From Alicyclobacillus sp. (GTDB taxonomy: Bacteria; Bacillota; Bacilli; Alicyclobacillales; Alicyclobacillaceae): a stretch of 64,000 bases of DNA. Position 1 is the stretch's first letter. Each line of letters starts with the position of its first letter. The translations under genes and the position numbers were made by a program. Below are positions 33,439-42,374 of the stretch, piece after piece. The stretch spans positions 57,004 through 121,003 of the forward strand of contig JAIMBT010000011.1 of the NCBI GenBank assembly GCA_023511295.1, given 5' to 3'. Below the pieces are notes generated by a model that was not told the DNA's origin, searched no databases, and saw only the letters and a program-made list of their open reading frames with translations.

Positions 33439-34965
33439 GTGACAGGCGTGCGGGCACAGCGGCATCCGATGGACTTGGTCCTGTTCTTCACAGTCATCCT
33501 GCTGGCAGCGGCAGGCGTCATCACCGTCTACTCCGCCAGTACGGTCGTCGCGATGCAGTTGTACGGCGTCCCCGCGAACTACTTCGCGCTGCGTCAACTG
33601 ATGGCTGGAGTGATTGGACTTGCGGCGATGTACGGCGTCAGTTGGCTGCCTCACCGGTTTCTCTACAAGTGGAGCCTTCCCATCATGCTCGGAAACCTGT
33701 TTCTGCTGCTGTTGGTTCTCGTCCCCCACGTGGGCCAGAAGCAGTTGGGTGGACAACGGTGGATTGGCAGCGGCAGCTACCACCTTCAACCGTCTGAGTT
33801 GGCGGTGCTCGCCATTGTCGTATACCTCGCGTTTTTCTTTACCAAACAGGTCACGCTGCTCCACAGCGTCCGACGAGGGCTCATGCCGGCGCTCATTGTG
33901 GTCGGCATCAACTTTTTGTTGATCTTTGTCGAACCAGACATGGGCACCGCGATGACGTTGCTCGGGACGAGCCTGGTGGTGATCTTCGCGTCGGGCGCTC
34001 GAGTGAAACCGCTCGCCATCCTCATCGGCGTCCTGGCGCCGCTGCTGGTCGGCCTCGCCTCTGTCGCGTCCTACCGGTCGGACCGACTCGCGGCCTGGCT
34101 TCACCCGTTTCAGCACAGTCAGGACATCTCCTACCAATTGATTCAAGGGATGACCGGCATTGCTTCGGGAGGGCTGTTCGGCCGCGGTTTCGGACAGAGC
34201 ATGGAGAAGGCTGGCTATCTTCCGTTTCCGCAGACGGATTTCGTCTTTCCTGTGTTTGTGGAAGAATGGGGATTGGTGGGAGCGGTCGCGCTGCTGACCG
34301 CCTTCGGCGTCCTCATCTGGAGAGGTTTCCGAGTCGCGCGGCGCTCACCGGATCGATTCGGTTCCCTCCTCTGCGTGGGGTTGACCAGTCAGTTGATCAT
34401 CAGCGCGTTCATCAATCTCGGAGCCGTGACCGGCCTGCTGCCCGTCACCGGCATTCCGCTCCCCTTCATGAGTTACGGCGGCACCGACCTGATTGTGAAC
34501 ATGGTTGGCATGGGCGTCCTGCTCGGCGTCTCTCGCGTGTCGCTCGACGAGGAGCCGACAGAAGACCAGCTGGCCGACGTGGTGCCGGTGGAGGCGTTCG
34601 CGGAGCGGCGCCTCCTGCGCCATGCAGGTCCCGCGCGGCCACCGGTGCTGGGGTTGGAGACAGCGCCACGTGCGCCGCGCCGCGCCGCGGAAGTTCACCC
34701 AATGCGGCCGACTCGGCAGCGCGGCCAAGCCGCCACCGCGGGGTGGCGCACCCGACGCGAGACGGCCGCGGCGAACACAGCCAACTCCCGGATGGAGCGC
34801 GCGGTCCGAGAGCCCGGCAGAAGGGAACGCACCGCCCCGCGCTACCGCGGTGAGACCCTGCGCCCGGCACAGTCTTGGCGCGAGCGTCAAAGTCGGATGG
34901 GAACCGCCGCGCCGCCGAGAGACAGCGGCAAAAAGAGTAAGCGACCGAAGAAAAAGGAGCGATGA
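33439..34965 (+). CDS. SEDS-family glycosyltransferase with a long basic tail
   Basis: Residues 1-375 form the ten-helix SEDS domain: YSASTVVAMQLYG, QPSELAVLAIVVYLA, EPDMGTAMTLLGTS, GRGFGQSMEKAGYLPFPQTD, FVEEWGL and PFMSYGGTDLIVN. These match FtsW/SpoVE/RodA enzymes that polymerise peptidoglycan. Residues ~380-508 are a cytosolic, Arg-rich, low-complexity tail ending in many Lys, unusual in length. The MBL gene starts 3 bases after its stop. I keep the GTG 33439 start; ATG 33469 is possible. Confidence 0.88.
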   Translation: MTGVRAQRHPMDLVLFFTVILLAAAGVITVYSASTVVAMQLYGVPANYFALRQLMAGVIGLAAMYGVSWLPHRFLYKWSLPIMLGNLFLLLLVLVPHVGQKQLGGQRWIGSGSYHLQPSELAVLAIVVYLAFFFTKQVTLLHSVRRGLMPALIVVGINFLLIFVEPDMGTAMTLLGTSLVVIFASGARVKPLAILIGVLAPLLVGLASVASYRSDRLAAWLHPFQHSQDISYQLIQGMTGIASGGLFGRGFGQSMEKAGYLPFPQTDFVFPVFVEEWGLVGAVALLTAFGVLIWRGFRVARRSPDRFGSLLCVGLTSQLIISAFINLGAVTGLLPVTGIPLPFMSYGGTDLIVNMVGMGVLLGVSRVSLDEEPTEDQLADVVPVEAFAERRLLRHAGPARPPVLGLETAPRAPRRAAEVHPMRPTRQRGQAATAGWRTRRETAAANTANSRMERAVREPGRRERTAPRYRGETLRPAQSWRERQSRMGTAAPPRDSGKKSKRPKKKER

Positions 34966-34968
34966 GCG

Positions 34969-35925
34969 ATGACCCTCCTACGCGAAGACGCACCCGAGCC
35001 GGTGCAACTCGAGCCCAACCTGTGGTCCATCGACCTGATGGAACAGGACCGACCGTTCCGCACGACAGCCTACCTGCTGTTGGACGAATACCCCGTCCTG
35101 ATTGAAACCGGCTCTGCGCGCTCACACGACCGGCTGGTCTCTCAACTGCGCGCGATAGGCTGTCCGCCGACGGACCTGGCGTACGTCGCCGTGACGCACG
35201 TGCACCTTGATCACGCTGGCGGTGCGGGGCAGATGATGGCCGCTGCACCACAGGCGAAACTGTTGGTCCACCCGCGCGGCGCGCGACACATGGCGGACCC
35301 GAGTCGGTTGTGGGAAGGCGCGAGCGCTGTCTACGGCGCGCGAACGGAGGCGCTGTTCGGCGCGGTCCAACCCGTTCCGGAGGCCCAAATCCTGGTTCGG
35401 CAACACGGCGACACGCTCCATATCGGCAGCCGCACGCTGACGTTTCTCGACACGCCTGGTCACGCGAAGCACCACTTCAGCGTGCTCGACCCGAAGTTGG
35501 ACGCGCTGTTCGCAGGTGATGCGCTCGGCATCCGCTACCGGACCGGGTTCACAGGATGGGACTTTGAGTGGGTCATGCCATCGACTTCGCCCGTCGACTT
35601 TGACCCGGACGCGGTCGAGCGGACCGTCGCCATGTTGCAGGAGGTTCCGTTTCAGTGGGTGTATCACACGCATTTTGGACGCTCCCCGAAAGCAGAGGCG
35701 CTGGCCGAAACGGAGCGGTGTGCCGGGGAACTGGGCGCATGGATTCGCAGCGTGTACCGGCCCGGCGTGGCGCTCGACACCATCGTGGCTGGGCTACGGA
35801 GTTGGATTGCAGCAGATCTCGCGAAGCGCGGTTATGACGCGCCCGCCGATTTGGAAGTACTCGACATCGACGTCATTTTGGACGCGATGGGCTTGATGCA
35901 CTACGCAGAACGACTCGCGCGTTAA
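34969..35925 (+). CDS. Metallo-beta-lactamase-fold hydrolase
   Basis: The 318-residue protein has the MBL motif VTHVHLDHAGGAG (HxHxDH) near residue 70, then FLDTPGHAKHHFSVL and LFAGDALG, giving the two-zinc site, with a C-terminal helical extension. The family includes glyoxalase II and related hydrolases; the substrate is unknown. It is cotranscribed with the SEDS gene. Confidence 0.87.
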   Translation: MTLLREDAPEPVQLEPNLWSIDLMEQDRPFRTTAYLLLDEYPVLIETGSARSHDRLVSQLRAIGCPPTDLAYVAVTHVHLDHAGGAGQMMAAAPQAKLLVHPRGARHMADPSRLWEGASAVYGARTEALFGAVQPVPEAQILVRQHGDTLHIGSRTLTFLDTPGHAKHHFSVLDPKLDALFAGDALGIRYRTGFTGWDFEWVMPSTSPVDFDPDAVERTVAMLQEVPFQWVYHTHFGRSPKAEALAETERCAGELGAWIRSVYRPGVALDTIVAGLRSWIAADLAKRGYDAPADLEVLDIDVILDAMGLMHYAERLAR

Positions 35926-36007
35926 CGGCTCACCTGCTGCCCCCGTCGGAAGGGGGCGGCGCAGGCTGCGCCCCCGCACGCGCCCACAGGGCCTCGCGCA
36001 GGGGCGT

Positions 36008-36625
36008 TCAACCACCGCCACACCCCGCCCCCTGGAGTTCGAACGTCTCCAGCACCGGATACACCAACCGTCCGCCCATCCGCATCGACGCGAACAGGTG
36101 GAATGCGTCGACGCGGATGGACGGCGCAGGCATCTCCAGCCGCTGGGCTCTGCCCCTCCCGCCACCCTGCGCCAGCTCGTCGGCCCAGGTGCGAAACGAC
36201 GCTGTATCCAACTTTCGCGCGAGGGTCAAGTGCGCTCGGTACGGTCGCGTGTCGAGGGGCGCCGGCAACCGCCCGTCTAAGGCCGTGTGCAGTGCCCTGT
36301 GCAGTTCCGTCAGTGCGCGCAGGCCCTCATCCGCGGCCAATCCCATCCACAGGATGCGGTTGCGCTCGAACGTCCCCGGAGCGGTGAAACGAAGTCCAAA
36401 CGGCCCGACGACCCGCGCCGCGGCCCGCCCCGCCTCCGCCAAGAGAGGCCGGTACGACGAGGGAAGGACCCCGAGGAACAGAAGAGTGACGTGAAACAGG
36501 TCCGGCGGGGACCAATTCCCTGCGCGGACCCCCGCCTTCTGGAGCGCTGCCTGGTATCCGGTGAGCCAGTCCGACACGTCCGGCGTCACGCGCACCCCGA
36601 AGAACAGCCGTTCCCCCTGCGTCAT
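36008..36625 (-). CDS. thpR: RNA 2',3'-cyclic phosphodiesterase
   Basis: The 205-residue protein has the two H-x-T/S motifs of the LigT/ThpR 2H family: FHVTLLFLG (~44-52) and RAHLTLARK (~134-142). It opens cyclic phosphates or ligates RNA ends. ATG 36623-36625 overlaps the stop of the arsC/spx-like gene by 4 bases, so they are coupled. Confidence 0.9.
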   Translation of the reverse strand: MTQGERLFFGVRVTPDVSDWLTGYQAALQKAGVRAGNWSPPDLFHVTLLFLGVLPSSYRPLLAEAGRAAARVVGPFGLRFTAPGTFERNRILWMGLAADEGLRALTELHRALHTALDGRLPAPLDTRPYRAHLTLARKLDTASFRTWADELAQGGGRGRAQRLEMPAPSIRVDAFHLFASMRMGGRLVYPVLETFELQGAGCGGG

Positions 36626-36978
36626 CTGGCGTTCTCCCGTATCAACTCGTCGTACGCATCCGCCCGGTAACCCACCACGACCCGGTCGTCCAGTTCGAGG
36701 ACGGGCCGCTTCAACAGGCGTCCATCCTCTGACAGGGCGCGCAGCCAACCCTCCGTGTCGAAGGAGTCCGGCGCGAGCCCCAACTCCTTGAAGCGGCGGC
36801 CCTTGGTGTTCAGCAGCGGAGTCACCTCCCCTCCCAGCCGATGAACCCATCTGCGCAGGGTGTCGACGTCCGGCGGGCTCTGTACGAAGTCCTCAAAGGC
36901 GAGCTCCAAGCCGGCCGAGGTCAGGTGCTTGTACGCGTTACGACACGTGGAACAGCGCTGGTATCCAAAAAACCGCAT
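36622..36978 (-). CDS. ArsC/Spx-family protein
   Basis: The 118-residue product has a thioredoxin-like start RFFGYQRCSTCRNAYKHL with a C-x2-C pair, EDFVQSPPD and LNTKGRRFKELGL. Spx regulators keep this redox CxxC, while arsenate reductases use the first Cys; the sequence does not fix which applies. YffB-like arsenate reductase homologue is another name. Upstream of thpR with a 4-base overlap. Confidence 0.86.
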   Translation of the reverse strand: MRFFGYQRCSTCRNAYKHLTSAGLELAFEDFVQSPPDVDTLRRWVHRLGGEVTPLLNTKGRRFKELGLAPDSFDTEGWLRALSEDGRLLKRPVLELDDRVVVGYRADAYDELIRENAR

Positions 36979-37062
36979 CCTATCACCCCCCTCTCTCTCG
37001 CAGCAAGCCGCCGGCCCGCTGTCCGGGACGAGTCGCGGACCCGATGCGAGTTCCGAACCCGC

Positions 37063-37584
37063 TCATTTCGCGGGCGATCCGCTCCGGGCAGGCAACCCTG
37101 CACACGACGCAATGGCCGCAGCCACCCGCTCCAGCCCTTCGCCGTCCGCCTCGTCGAAACGGGCGGGCACGGGCGCGTCGATGTCGAGCACGCCGACGCA
37201 CTGGCCATCCACACACAGGGGTACGACCACCTCGGACCGAGACGCGGAATCGCAGGCGATGTGTCCCGGAAATGCGTTCACATCCGGCACCACCAGCGTT
37301 CGCACGTTTGCAAAGGCCGTCCCGCACACGCCCTTGCCAGGTCCGATACGGATGCAAGCCGGTTTGCCTTGGAACGGTCCCAAGACGAGTTCGTCGCGCG
37401 CCTCGTCGTAGAGGTAGAAGCCGACCCAGTTGATGTTGGTCAAGTGCAGGTTCAGCAGCGCCGAGACATTGCTGAGGTTCGCCACCCAGTTGGGCTCCCC
37501 ATCCATCAGGTGACGCGTTTGCGCCGCCACCTGTTCGTAGAACTCCGCCTTCGTGGCGGCCACGACCTTGGTCTCCGTGAACAT
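37063..37584 (-). CDS. Free methionine-R-sulfoxide reductase (GAF domain)
   Basis: The 173-residue GAF protein has NWVGFYLYDE, LGPFQGKPACIRI, GKGVCGTA and HIACDSASRSEVVVP, which carry the three Cys residues used in fRMsr catalysis. It reduces free Met-R-sulfoxide, repairing oxidative damage in the cytosol. ATG 37582-37584 is chosen from homologue length. Confidence 0.9.
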   Translation of the reverse strand: MFTETKVVAATKAEFYEQVAAQTRHLMDGEPNWVANLSNVSALLNLHLTNINWVGFYLYDEARDELVLGPFQGKPACIRIGPGKGVCGTAFANVRTLVVPDVNAFPGHIACDSASRSEVVVPLCVDGQCVGVLDIDAPVPARFDEADGEGLERVAAAIASCAGLPARSGSPAK

Positions 37585-37675
37585 GTCCCTATCCCCTTCT
37601 TTCCCTGCCGAGAGCGGGTCTTCACCCTTCTCGTGCACCCACCCTATAGTATAATGGATGCAACATCAAAACACA

Positions 37676-37700
37676 GAGCGCCGCCGCCGAGGCGGCGCTC
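37676..37700 (+). promoter_or_regulatory. Hairpin at the start of the murT leader
   Basis: GAGCGCCGCC (37676-37685) and GGCGGCGCTC (37691-37700) form a perfect 10-base-pair stem with a 5-base loop. It begins about 14 bases after the likely start point of a promoter with TATAAT at 37650-37655. It may stabilise the mRNA 5' end or act in attenuation. Confidence 0.5.
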
Positions 37701-37753
37701 ACAGCGCCAACAGGCCGCTTCGCCTGCGGCGCACCCACAGGGAGTTGACACCC

Positions 37754-39154
37754 TTGTCTTTCATCGCCATCTGGGTCGGCAAAGTTCTGTCGTTCGCCCT
37801 CCGACTGTTCGGCCGCCGCGCCACCAGCTTGCCTGGCAAGGCGGCGCTTCGCGTCTGCCCGTCCCTCCTCCGGCGCCTCAGCCGGCAGCTCGAATGGTGC
37901 GTGGTGGTCACCGGCACCAACGGCAAGACGACCACCTCCGCGATGCTGGCGAGCATCCTCCGCCAAGGACAGCCCATCATCCACAACCAGGAGGGGGCCA
38001 ACCTACCGCAGGGTCTCACCACCGCCCTCCTACAACACACGAGTTGGCGCGGACGGCTGCTGCGACGGGTCGCCCTGTTCGAGATTGACGAGGCCACGCT
38101 GCCGCAGGTGACGGCCGCCCTCCCTGTACAGGTCCTCGTGGTGACGAACGTGTTCCGCGACCAGCTGGACCGATACGGCGAACTGGATACCACCCTGGAC
38201 AAGCTCCGCGCGGGTATCGCTGGAACCGACGCGGTGCTGGTGGTCAACGGAGACGACCCCCTCTCGCGCCATCTCGCGGAATCTTCCGGCCACACGGTGC
38301 GGTACTTTGGACTCGCCGCCGAGCATGCGAAGGATACGGAACACGGCCAGACTCGGGATGGGGCGTTCTGCCTACGTTGCGGCGAACGACTCGACTACGA
38401 GGCGTTCTTCTACGGCCAACTCGGCCTCTACCGTTGCCCGGCCTGTGGATTTCACCGGCCGCAACCCGACTTCACGGGCGAAATCCGCGGCTGGTCGCTC
38501 CGCGTCAGGGAAGTCGGTCAGCCGCCGAGCGAAGTGACGTTGCGCACGCGCGGCGTGTTCAACGTCTACAATGCCCTCGCAGCCGTCGCTGCCGCACGCA
38601 CGTGTGACCAGTCCGCCGACCACATTGCGGCCGGCCTGACCGCGTTTGCACCGCCGCTGGGACGGATGCAAGGCTACGCGACCCACCCACCGGCTGTCCT
38701 CAACCTCATCAAGAATCCGACGGGGTGTGACTCGGTGTTGCAGGCTATCGTCTCGGAACCGGGCAGGAAAGTCCTCTGCATCGCCATCAACGACCTTGCC
38801 GCTGACGGCCGCGACGTCTCGTGGCTGTGGGACGCGGATTTCGACGTCTTGGCGGGCCGTGCCGACATCGTCGGCTGCGTCACCTCCGGCCTTCGGGCGG
38901 AAGATATGGCGTTGCGGATGAAGTACGCGGGATTCACCGGATCGATGGTTGTTCAGCCAGACCTCGGCGCGGCCTTGGACGCCGCACTGGCGCTCTCGAA
39001 CAGCGGTCCCCCGAGCGCTGACGACCCAACATCGACCGACGTCACGGTCTACGTCCTGTCCACGTACACCGCGCTGTACGCGGTGGCCGAGCTGCTCAAA
39101 GGGAGGGAGCACCTGCATGGCGCAGCCCTTGCATATCGCACATCTGTATCCTGA
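37754..39154 (+). CDS. murT: Lipid II amidotransferase ligase-like subunit MurT
   Basis: The 466-residue Mur-ligase-like protein has the ATP loop VTGTNGKTTTSAML and EIDEATLPQV. A four-Cys zinc ribbon is inserted (CLRCGERL then RCPACGFH), and a C-terminal DUF1727 region follows; these features define MurT. With GatD it amidates the glutamate of lipid II to iso-glutamine. I choose TTG 37754-37756, 9 bases after AGGGAG. gatD overlaps its end by 38 bases, so their products are made together. Confidence 0.93.
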   Translation: MSFIAIWVGKVLSFALRLFGRRATSLPGKAALRVCPSLLRRLSRQLEWCVVVTGTNGKTTTSAMLASILRQGQPIIHNQEGANLPQGLTTALLQHTSWRGRLLRRVALFEIDEATLPQVTAALPVQVLVVTNVFRDQLDRYGELDTTLDKLRAGIAGTDAVLVVNGDDPLSRHLAESSGHTVRYFGLAAEHAKDTEHGQTRDGAFCLRCGERLDYEAFFYGQLGLYRCPACGFHRPQPDFTGEIRGWSLRVREVGQPPSEVTLRTRGVFNVYNALAAVAAARTCDQSADHIAAGLTAFAPPLGRMQGYATHPPAVLNLIKNPTGCDSVLQAIVSEPGRKVLCIAINDLAADGRDVSWLWDADFDVLAGRADIVGCVTSGLRAEDMALRMKYAGFTGSMVVQPDLGAALDAALALSNSGPPSADDPTSTDVTVYVLSTYTALYAVAELLKGREHLHGAALAYRTSVS

Positions 39155-39839
39155 CTTGCTGAACCTGTACGCGGACCGGGGCAACATCCGGACGCTCCGT
39201 ATGCGCTGCCTGTGGCGCGGGATAGAGGTGACGGTTTCGGAGGTCCCTGCGGGCAGCCGGCCCGATTTCGCGCGGTACCACTTGGTCCTGCTCGGTGGCG
39301 GGTCCGACCGGGAACAGGCGATTGTCGGCGAGACGCTCGCGAAGTGGAAGGGCGAGCTGCGTGCCGCCATTGAGGCGGGGATGCCGCTCTTGGCCATCTG
39401 CGGCGGGTACCAACTGCTCGGCTCGTATTACCAGTTACCGGACGGGACCAAGGTACCGGGGCTCGACCTGTTGGACCTGGTGACGGTCGCGGGGTCCCCC
39501 CGACTGATTGGCAACGTCGCCGTGGAGAGTGACCTGTGCGGGACCATTGTCGGCTTCGAAAACCATGGCGGCCGGACGACGCACAACCACGAACCACTGG
39601 GGAAGGTCGTCCGCGGGTGCGGCAACAACGGCAAGGACGGGTACGAGGGCGTGCAGTACAAACACGTGATTGGGACATACATCCACGGGCCGTTGCTCCC
39701 GAAAAACCCGCGCCTCGCAGACCTCGTACTGGCGCGGGCGCGGGCATATCAGGGGGTGGACCATCCGCTGGAGCCGCTCGACGATACGCTGGAGGACGCA
39801 GCCCGCAAGGCGTTCCTAACCCGCCGCGTGCAACTGTGA
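39117..39839 (+). CDS. gatD: Lipid II amidotransferase glutaminase GatD
   Basis: The 240-residue class I (CobB/CobQ-like) amidotransferase has LLAICGGYQLLG with the catalytic Cys, VGFENHGGRTTHN and the catalytic His in GTYIHGPLLPKN. It supplies ammonia to MurT. ATG 39117 lies in the murT end with GGGAGGGAG upstream. Confidence 0.94.
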   Translation: MAQPLHIAHLYPDLLNLYADRGNIRTLRMRCLWRGIEVTVSEVPAGSRPDFARYHLVLLGGGSDREQAIVGETLAKWKGELRAAIEAGMPLLAICGGYQLLGSYYQLPDGTKVPGLDLLDLVTVAGSPRLIGNVAVESDLCGTIVGFENHGGRTTHNHEPLGKVVRGCGNNGKDGYEGVQYKHVIGTYIHGPLLPKNPRLADLVLARARAYQGVDHPLEPLDDTLEDAARKAFLTRRVQL

Positions 39840-39864
39840 CGCGCGGCTTGGTTCGGCACCCCAC

Positions 39865-40674
39865 TCAGAAGCCGTAGATGGTCATGCCGCCGTCGACAAA
39901 CAGGGTGTGCCCTGTCACGTAACTTGCCGCATTGGAGGCCAAGAACACCGCCGGACCGACCAACTCGTCAATCTCGCCGACCCGCCGCAGCGGCGTCCGA
40001 CCCACGACCTCGCTGCGATAGTCCGGATTGTCGAGCAAGCCCTGTGTCAGCGGCGTGCGGAAGTACCAGGGTGCAATGCCGTTGACGCGGACGTTGTACG
40101 GCCCCCACTCGATGGCGAGCACCTTGGTCATCTGAATCACGCCCGCTTTAGCGGCGGCGTACGCGACACCGGTCCGCAGGGCAACCGCACCGCCCACGGA
40201 CGACACGTTGATGACGCTTCCGCGCCGCCGTTCCACCATGCCCCGCCCGAACTGTTGGGCGAGAAAGAACGCCCCGCGCAAATCCGTGTCGAGAATGGCC
40301 TGCCACTCCGCTTCGGTGACCTGCAGGGCGGGCGTCCGGATGTTCATCCCTGCGTTGTTCACCAACACGTCGACCCGCCCTTCGCGCTCAATCTCCTCTG
40401 CTGCAGCGCGCACGGAAGCGACGTCGCGAAGGTCGCAGGCCACGGTCTCGACAGCGAGGCTTGGATGCTGAGACCGAATCTCGTCGGCGACACTGGCGAG
40501 CGCCTCGCGGTCGCGGGCGACCAGAACCACATCCGCCCCCGCCGCCGCGAAGCCGAGGGCCAACCCGCGTCCAATGCCGCGACTCGCGCCCGTCACCACG
40601 ACGCGGCGTCCGTCCAATCGGAACCAGTTCAAGTTAAAGCCCGAGTTTGGGCTGTGGCTGGTCTCGTTCAACAC
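39865..40674 (-). CDS. Short-chain dehydrogenase/reductase
   Basis: The 269-residue protein has the NAD(P) motif VTGASRGIGRGLALG, NNAGMN, the catalytic SSVGGAVAL...YAAAKAG (Ser, Tyr, Lys) and the closing YVTGHTLFVDGGMTIYGF. It matches gluconate-5-dehydrogenase or 3-oxoacyl-ACP-reductase-like SDRs. Start GTG 40672-40674 follows GAGGAG by 5 bases; TTG 40671 is equally possible. It lies 29 bases after the thioesterase gene. Confidence 0.88.
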   Translation of the reverse strand: MLNETSHSPNSGFNLNWFRLDGRRVVVTGASRGIGRGLALGFAAAGADVVLVARDREALASVADEIRSQHPSLAVETVACDLRDVASVRAAAEEIEREGRVDVLVNNAGMNIRTPALQVTEAEWQAILDTDLRGAFFLAQQFGRGMVERRRGSVINVSSVGGAVALRTGVAYAAAKAGVIQMTKVLAIEWGPYNVRVNGIAPWYFRTPLTQGLLDNPDYRSEVVGRTPLRRVGEIDELVGPAVFLASNAASYVTGHTLFVDGGMTIYGF

Positions 40675-40703
40675 GACAACTCCTCTCCCAGACCATCGTT
40701 GGT

Positions 40704-41123
40704 TCACCGCAACGCCGGTGCACCGGTCGGACCGTCGCGGTGCAAAGCGAGCTGGTCGCGCACCGCGGACGGAACAGGGGTCGGTCGGCCCGCGTCGTAG
40801 TCGTAGGCCAGGAGCACCGCTTGCCCGCGGGCGACCCATTCGCCGCGTGCGTTCTGCAGGGCGTGATCAACCGTGAAACTGGAGTTACCGACGTGGCTCA
40901 CCCATGTGAAAACGGTCAGCATCTCCGCATAGGATACCTGCGCCAAGAAGTCGCACCGGGTCGATGCGACAATCAAATTCCACCGGCTCAGTTCCAGGGA
41001 CGGGTTGAACAGACGAAAGACGTCGATGCGCGCGTCCTCCATATAGGTGAAGTACATGCCGTTGTTCACGTGGCCCAGTCCGTCGCAATCGCCGAACCGC
41101 ACCTGGATGCGGCGTTCAAACAT
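40704..41123 (-). CDS. Acyl-CoA thioesterase (4HBT hotdog fold)
   Basis: The 139-residue hotdog protein has RFGDCDGLGHVNNGMYFTYM, with the active-site Asp of the 4HBT/YbgC group, and a later SHVGNSSFTVDHAL strand. It hydrolyses acyl-CoA thioesters; chain preference is unknown. GGGAGGAG precedes the ATG. It is followed by the SDR gene in the same direction. Confidence 0.87.
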   Translation of the reverse strand: MFERRIQVRFGDCDGLGHVNNGMYFTYMEDARIDVFRLFNPSLELSRWNLIVASTRCDFLAQVSYAEMLTVFTWVSHVGNSSFTVDHALQNARGEWVARGQAVLLAYDYDAGRPTPVPSAVRDQLALHRDGPTGAPALR

Positions 41124-41172
41124 GCAGATCTCCTCCCAGATGTTCGTCCGAAGTCCTTTCGCAGTGCGGTGG

Positions 41173-41910
41173 CTAGATGTCTTCGCCCGGGCCGTCCGCG
41201 CGGCGTGGCTTGCGCCGCGAGAGGTCGGCGACCACGTCTCCCTCCACGTTGACAGCGAGGTACATCACGTCCGCCAACCCTTCGCCACCGCGTTGGCGAA
41301 TCTCTCGTTCCAGCCATTCCACGTCGCGGCCCGACTCGCGCAGTTTGTCGTGGTCCACCTCGCCGTCCACGACCAGTTCCATATACGGGCCCTGACCGGA
41401 CTCCGACAGGTCGGGTCCGTAGGCCAGGTCCGCCTTCGACACGGACTGGGTCTCCTGTAGCGGCAGGATGCTGAGGTTTCCGCTCGGCTCCAAGATACCG
41501 TAGGAGATGTCTTGGTACGAAAAATAGCCCTTCTCGCGCAGCAACATCGTCAACAGGTCCACGTTCATTCGAGCCCGTGCCAGGTTGGACCGGACAATCT
41601 CGCCCTTGTGGATTAACACCACGGGCTCCCCGTTCGTGACCCGTCGAAACGTCCGGTTCTTCAGCGAGATGGCGGACGCGACCACGGCGGTGGCGGTGAA
41701 CAGGGCCAACGTGTACAGCCCAAACGTCCACTGCCGCACGGACGTCGTCGACATCATGTTGGCTGCCAGGTTGCCGAGGGCGGCACCGGCGACCCAGTTG
41801 AAGAACGTGAGCTGGCTGAGCTGCGTGCTCCCCAACCAGCGGGCCAGCACGAGCAGAATGACAAACGTCAGCAGTGTCGCAGCCGTTGCAAACAACCACG
41901 TGTAGAGCAT
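41173..41910 (-). CDS. DUF421 (YetF/YcaP) membrane protein
   Basis: The 245-residue protein has three N-terminal membrane segments, then a soluble DUF421 domain with VVLIHKGEIVRSNLARARMN and MLREKGYFSYQDISYGILEPSG, the family markers. Members are found in spore formers with unknown function. GGAGGTTGG precedes the ATG. Confidence 0.9.
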   Translation of the reverse strand: MLYTWLFATAATLLTFVILLVLARWLGSTQLSQLTFFNWVAGAALGNLAANMMSTTSVRQWTFGLYTLALFTATAVVASAISLKNRTFRRVTNGEPVVLIHKGEIVRSNLARARMNVDLLTMLLREKGYFSYQDISYGILEPSGNLSILPLQETQSVSKADLAYGPDLSESGQGPYMELVVDGEVDHDKLRESGRDVEWLEREIRQRGGEGLADVMYLAVNVEGDVVADLSRRKPRRADGPGEDI

Positions 41911-41957
41911 GGTCCAACCTCCGTATGCAGCCGTCGCTACTTACGGTATGGCCATCC

Positions 41958-42359
41958 TCACGCGCCCGCAGTCGGCAGCGGCACGACCGCGAGCGTGCAC
42001 CGCGAGATGCAGACCAACTTGTCGGCTTCGTCCGTGATGCGGACCTCCCAAACTTGCGTGGTCCGGCCGCGGTGCAGCGGCTTCGCCACGGCCGTCACTG
42101 TCCCATCTGCTTTGCCGCGGATGTGGTTTGCGTTGATCTCCAAGCCGACCGGCATCTGTGTGGCCTGGTCCACATTCATCCACGCGCCGAGGCTCGCCGC
42201 CGACTCCGCGAGGGCGACTGAAGCGCCCCCGTGCAGCAACCCGAACGGCTGACGGGTCCTATCGTCGACCGGCATCGTCATCACGACTTTGTCGGCGGTC
42301 AGTTCTTTCGTTTCGATCCCGATGGCGTGCATCAGCGTACGCCGCTGATCTATGTCCAC
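41958..42359 (-). CDS. PaaI/YuxO-type hotdog thioesterase
   Basis: The 133-residue product has QPFGLLHGGASVALAESAAS, with the PaaI-type catalytic Glu region, and EINANHIRGKADGTVTAVAKP. That matches YuxO/MenI-type enzymes such as 1,4-dihydroxy-2-naphthoyl-CoA hydrolase. The exact substrate is open. GTG 42357-42359 follows AAGGGGGGA. Confidence 0.87.
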   Translation of the reverse strand: MDIDQRRTLMHAIGIETKELTADKVVMTMPVDDRTRQPFGLLHGGASVALAESAASLGAWMNVDQATQMPVGLEINANHIRGKADGTVTAVAKPLHRGRTTQVWEVRITDEADKLVCISRCTLAVVPLPTAGA

Positions 42360-42374
42360 GCGTCATCCCCCCTT

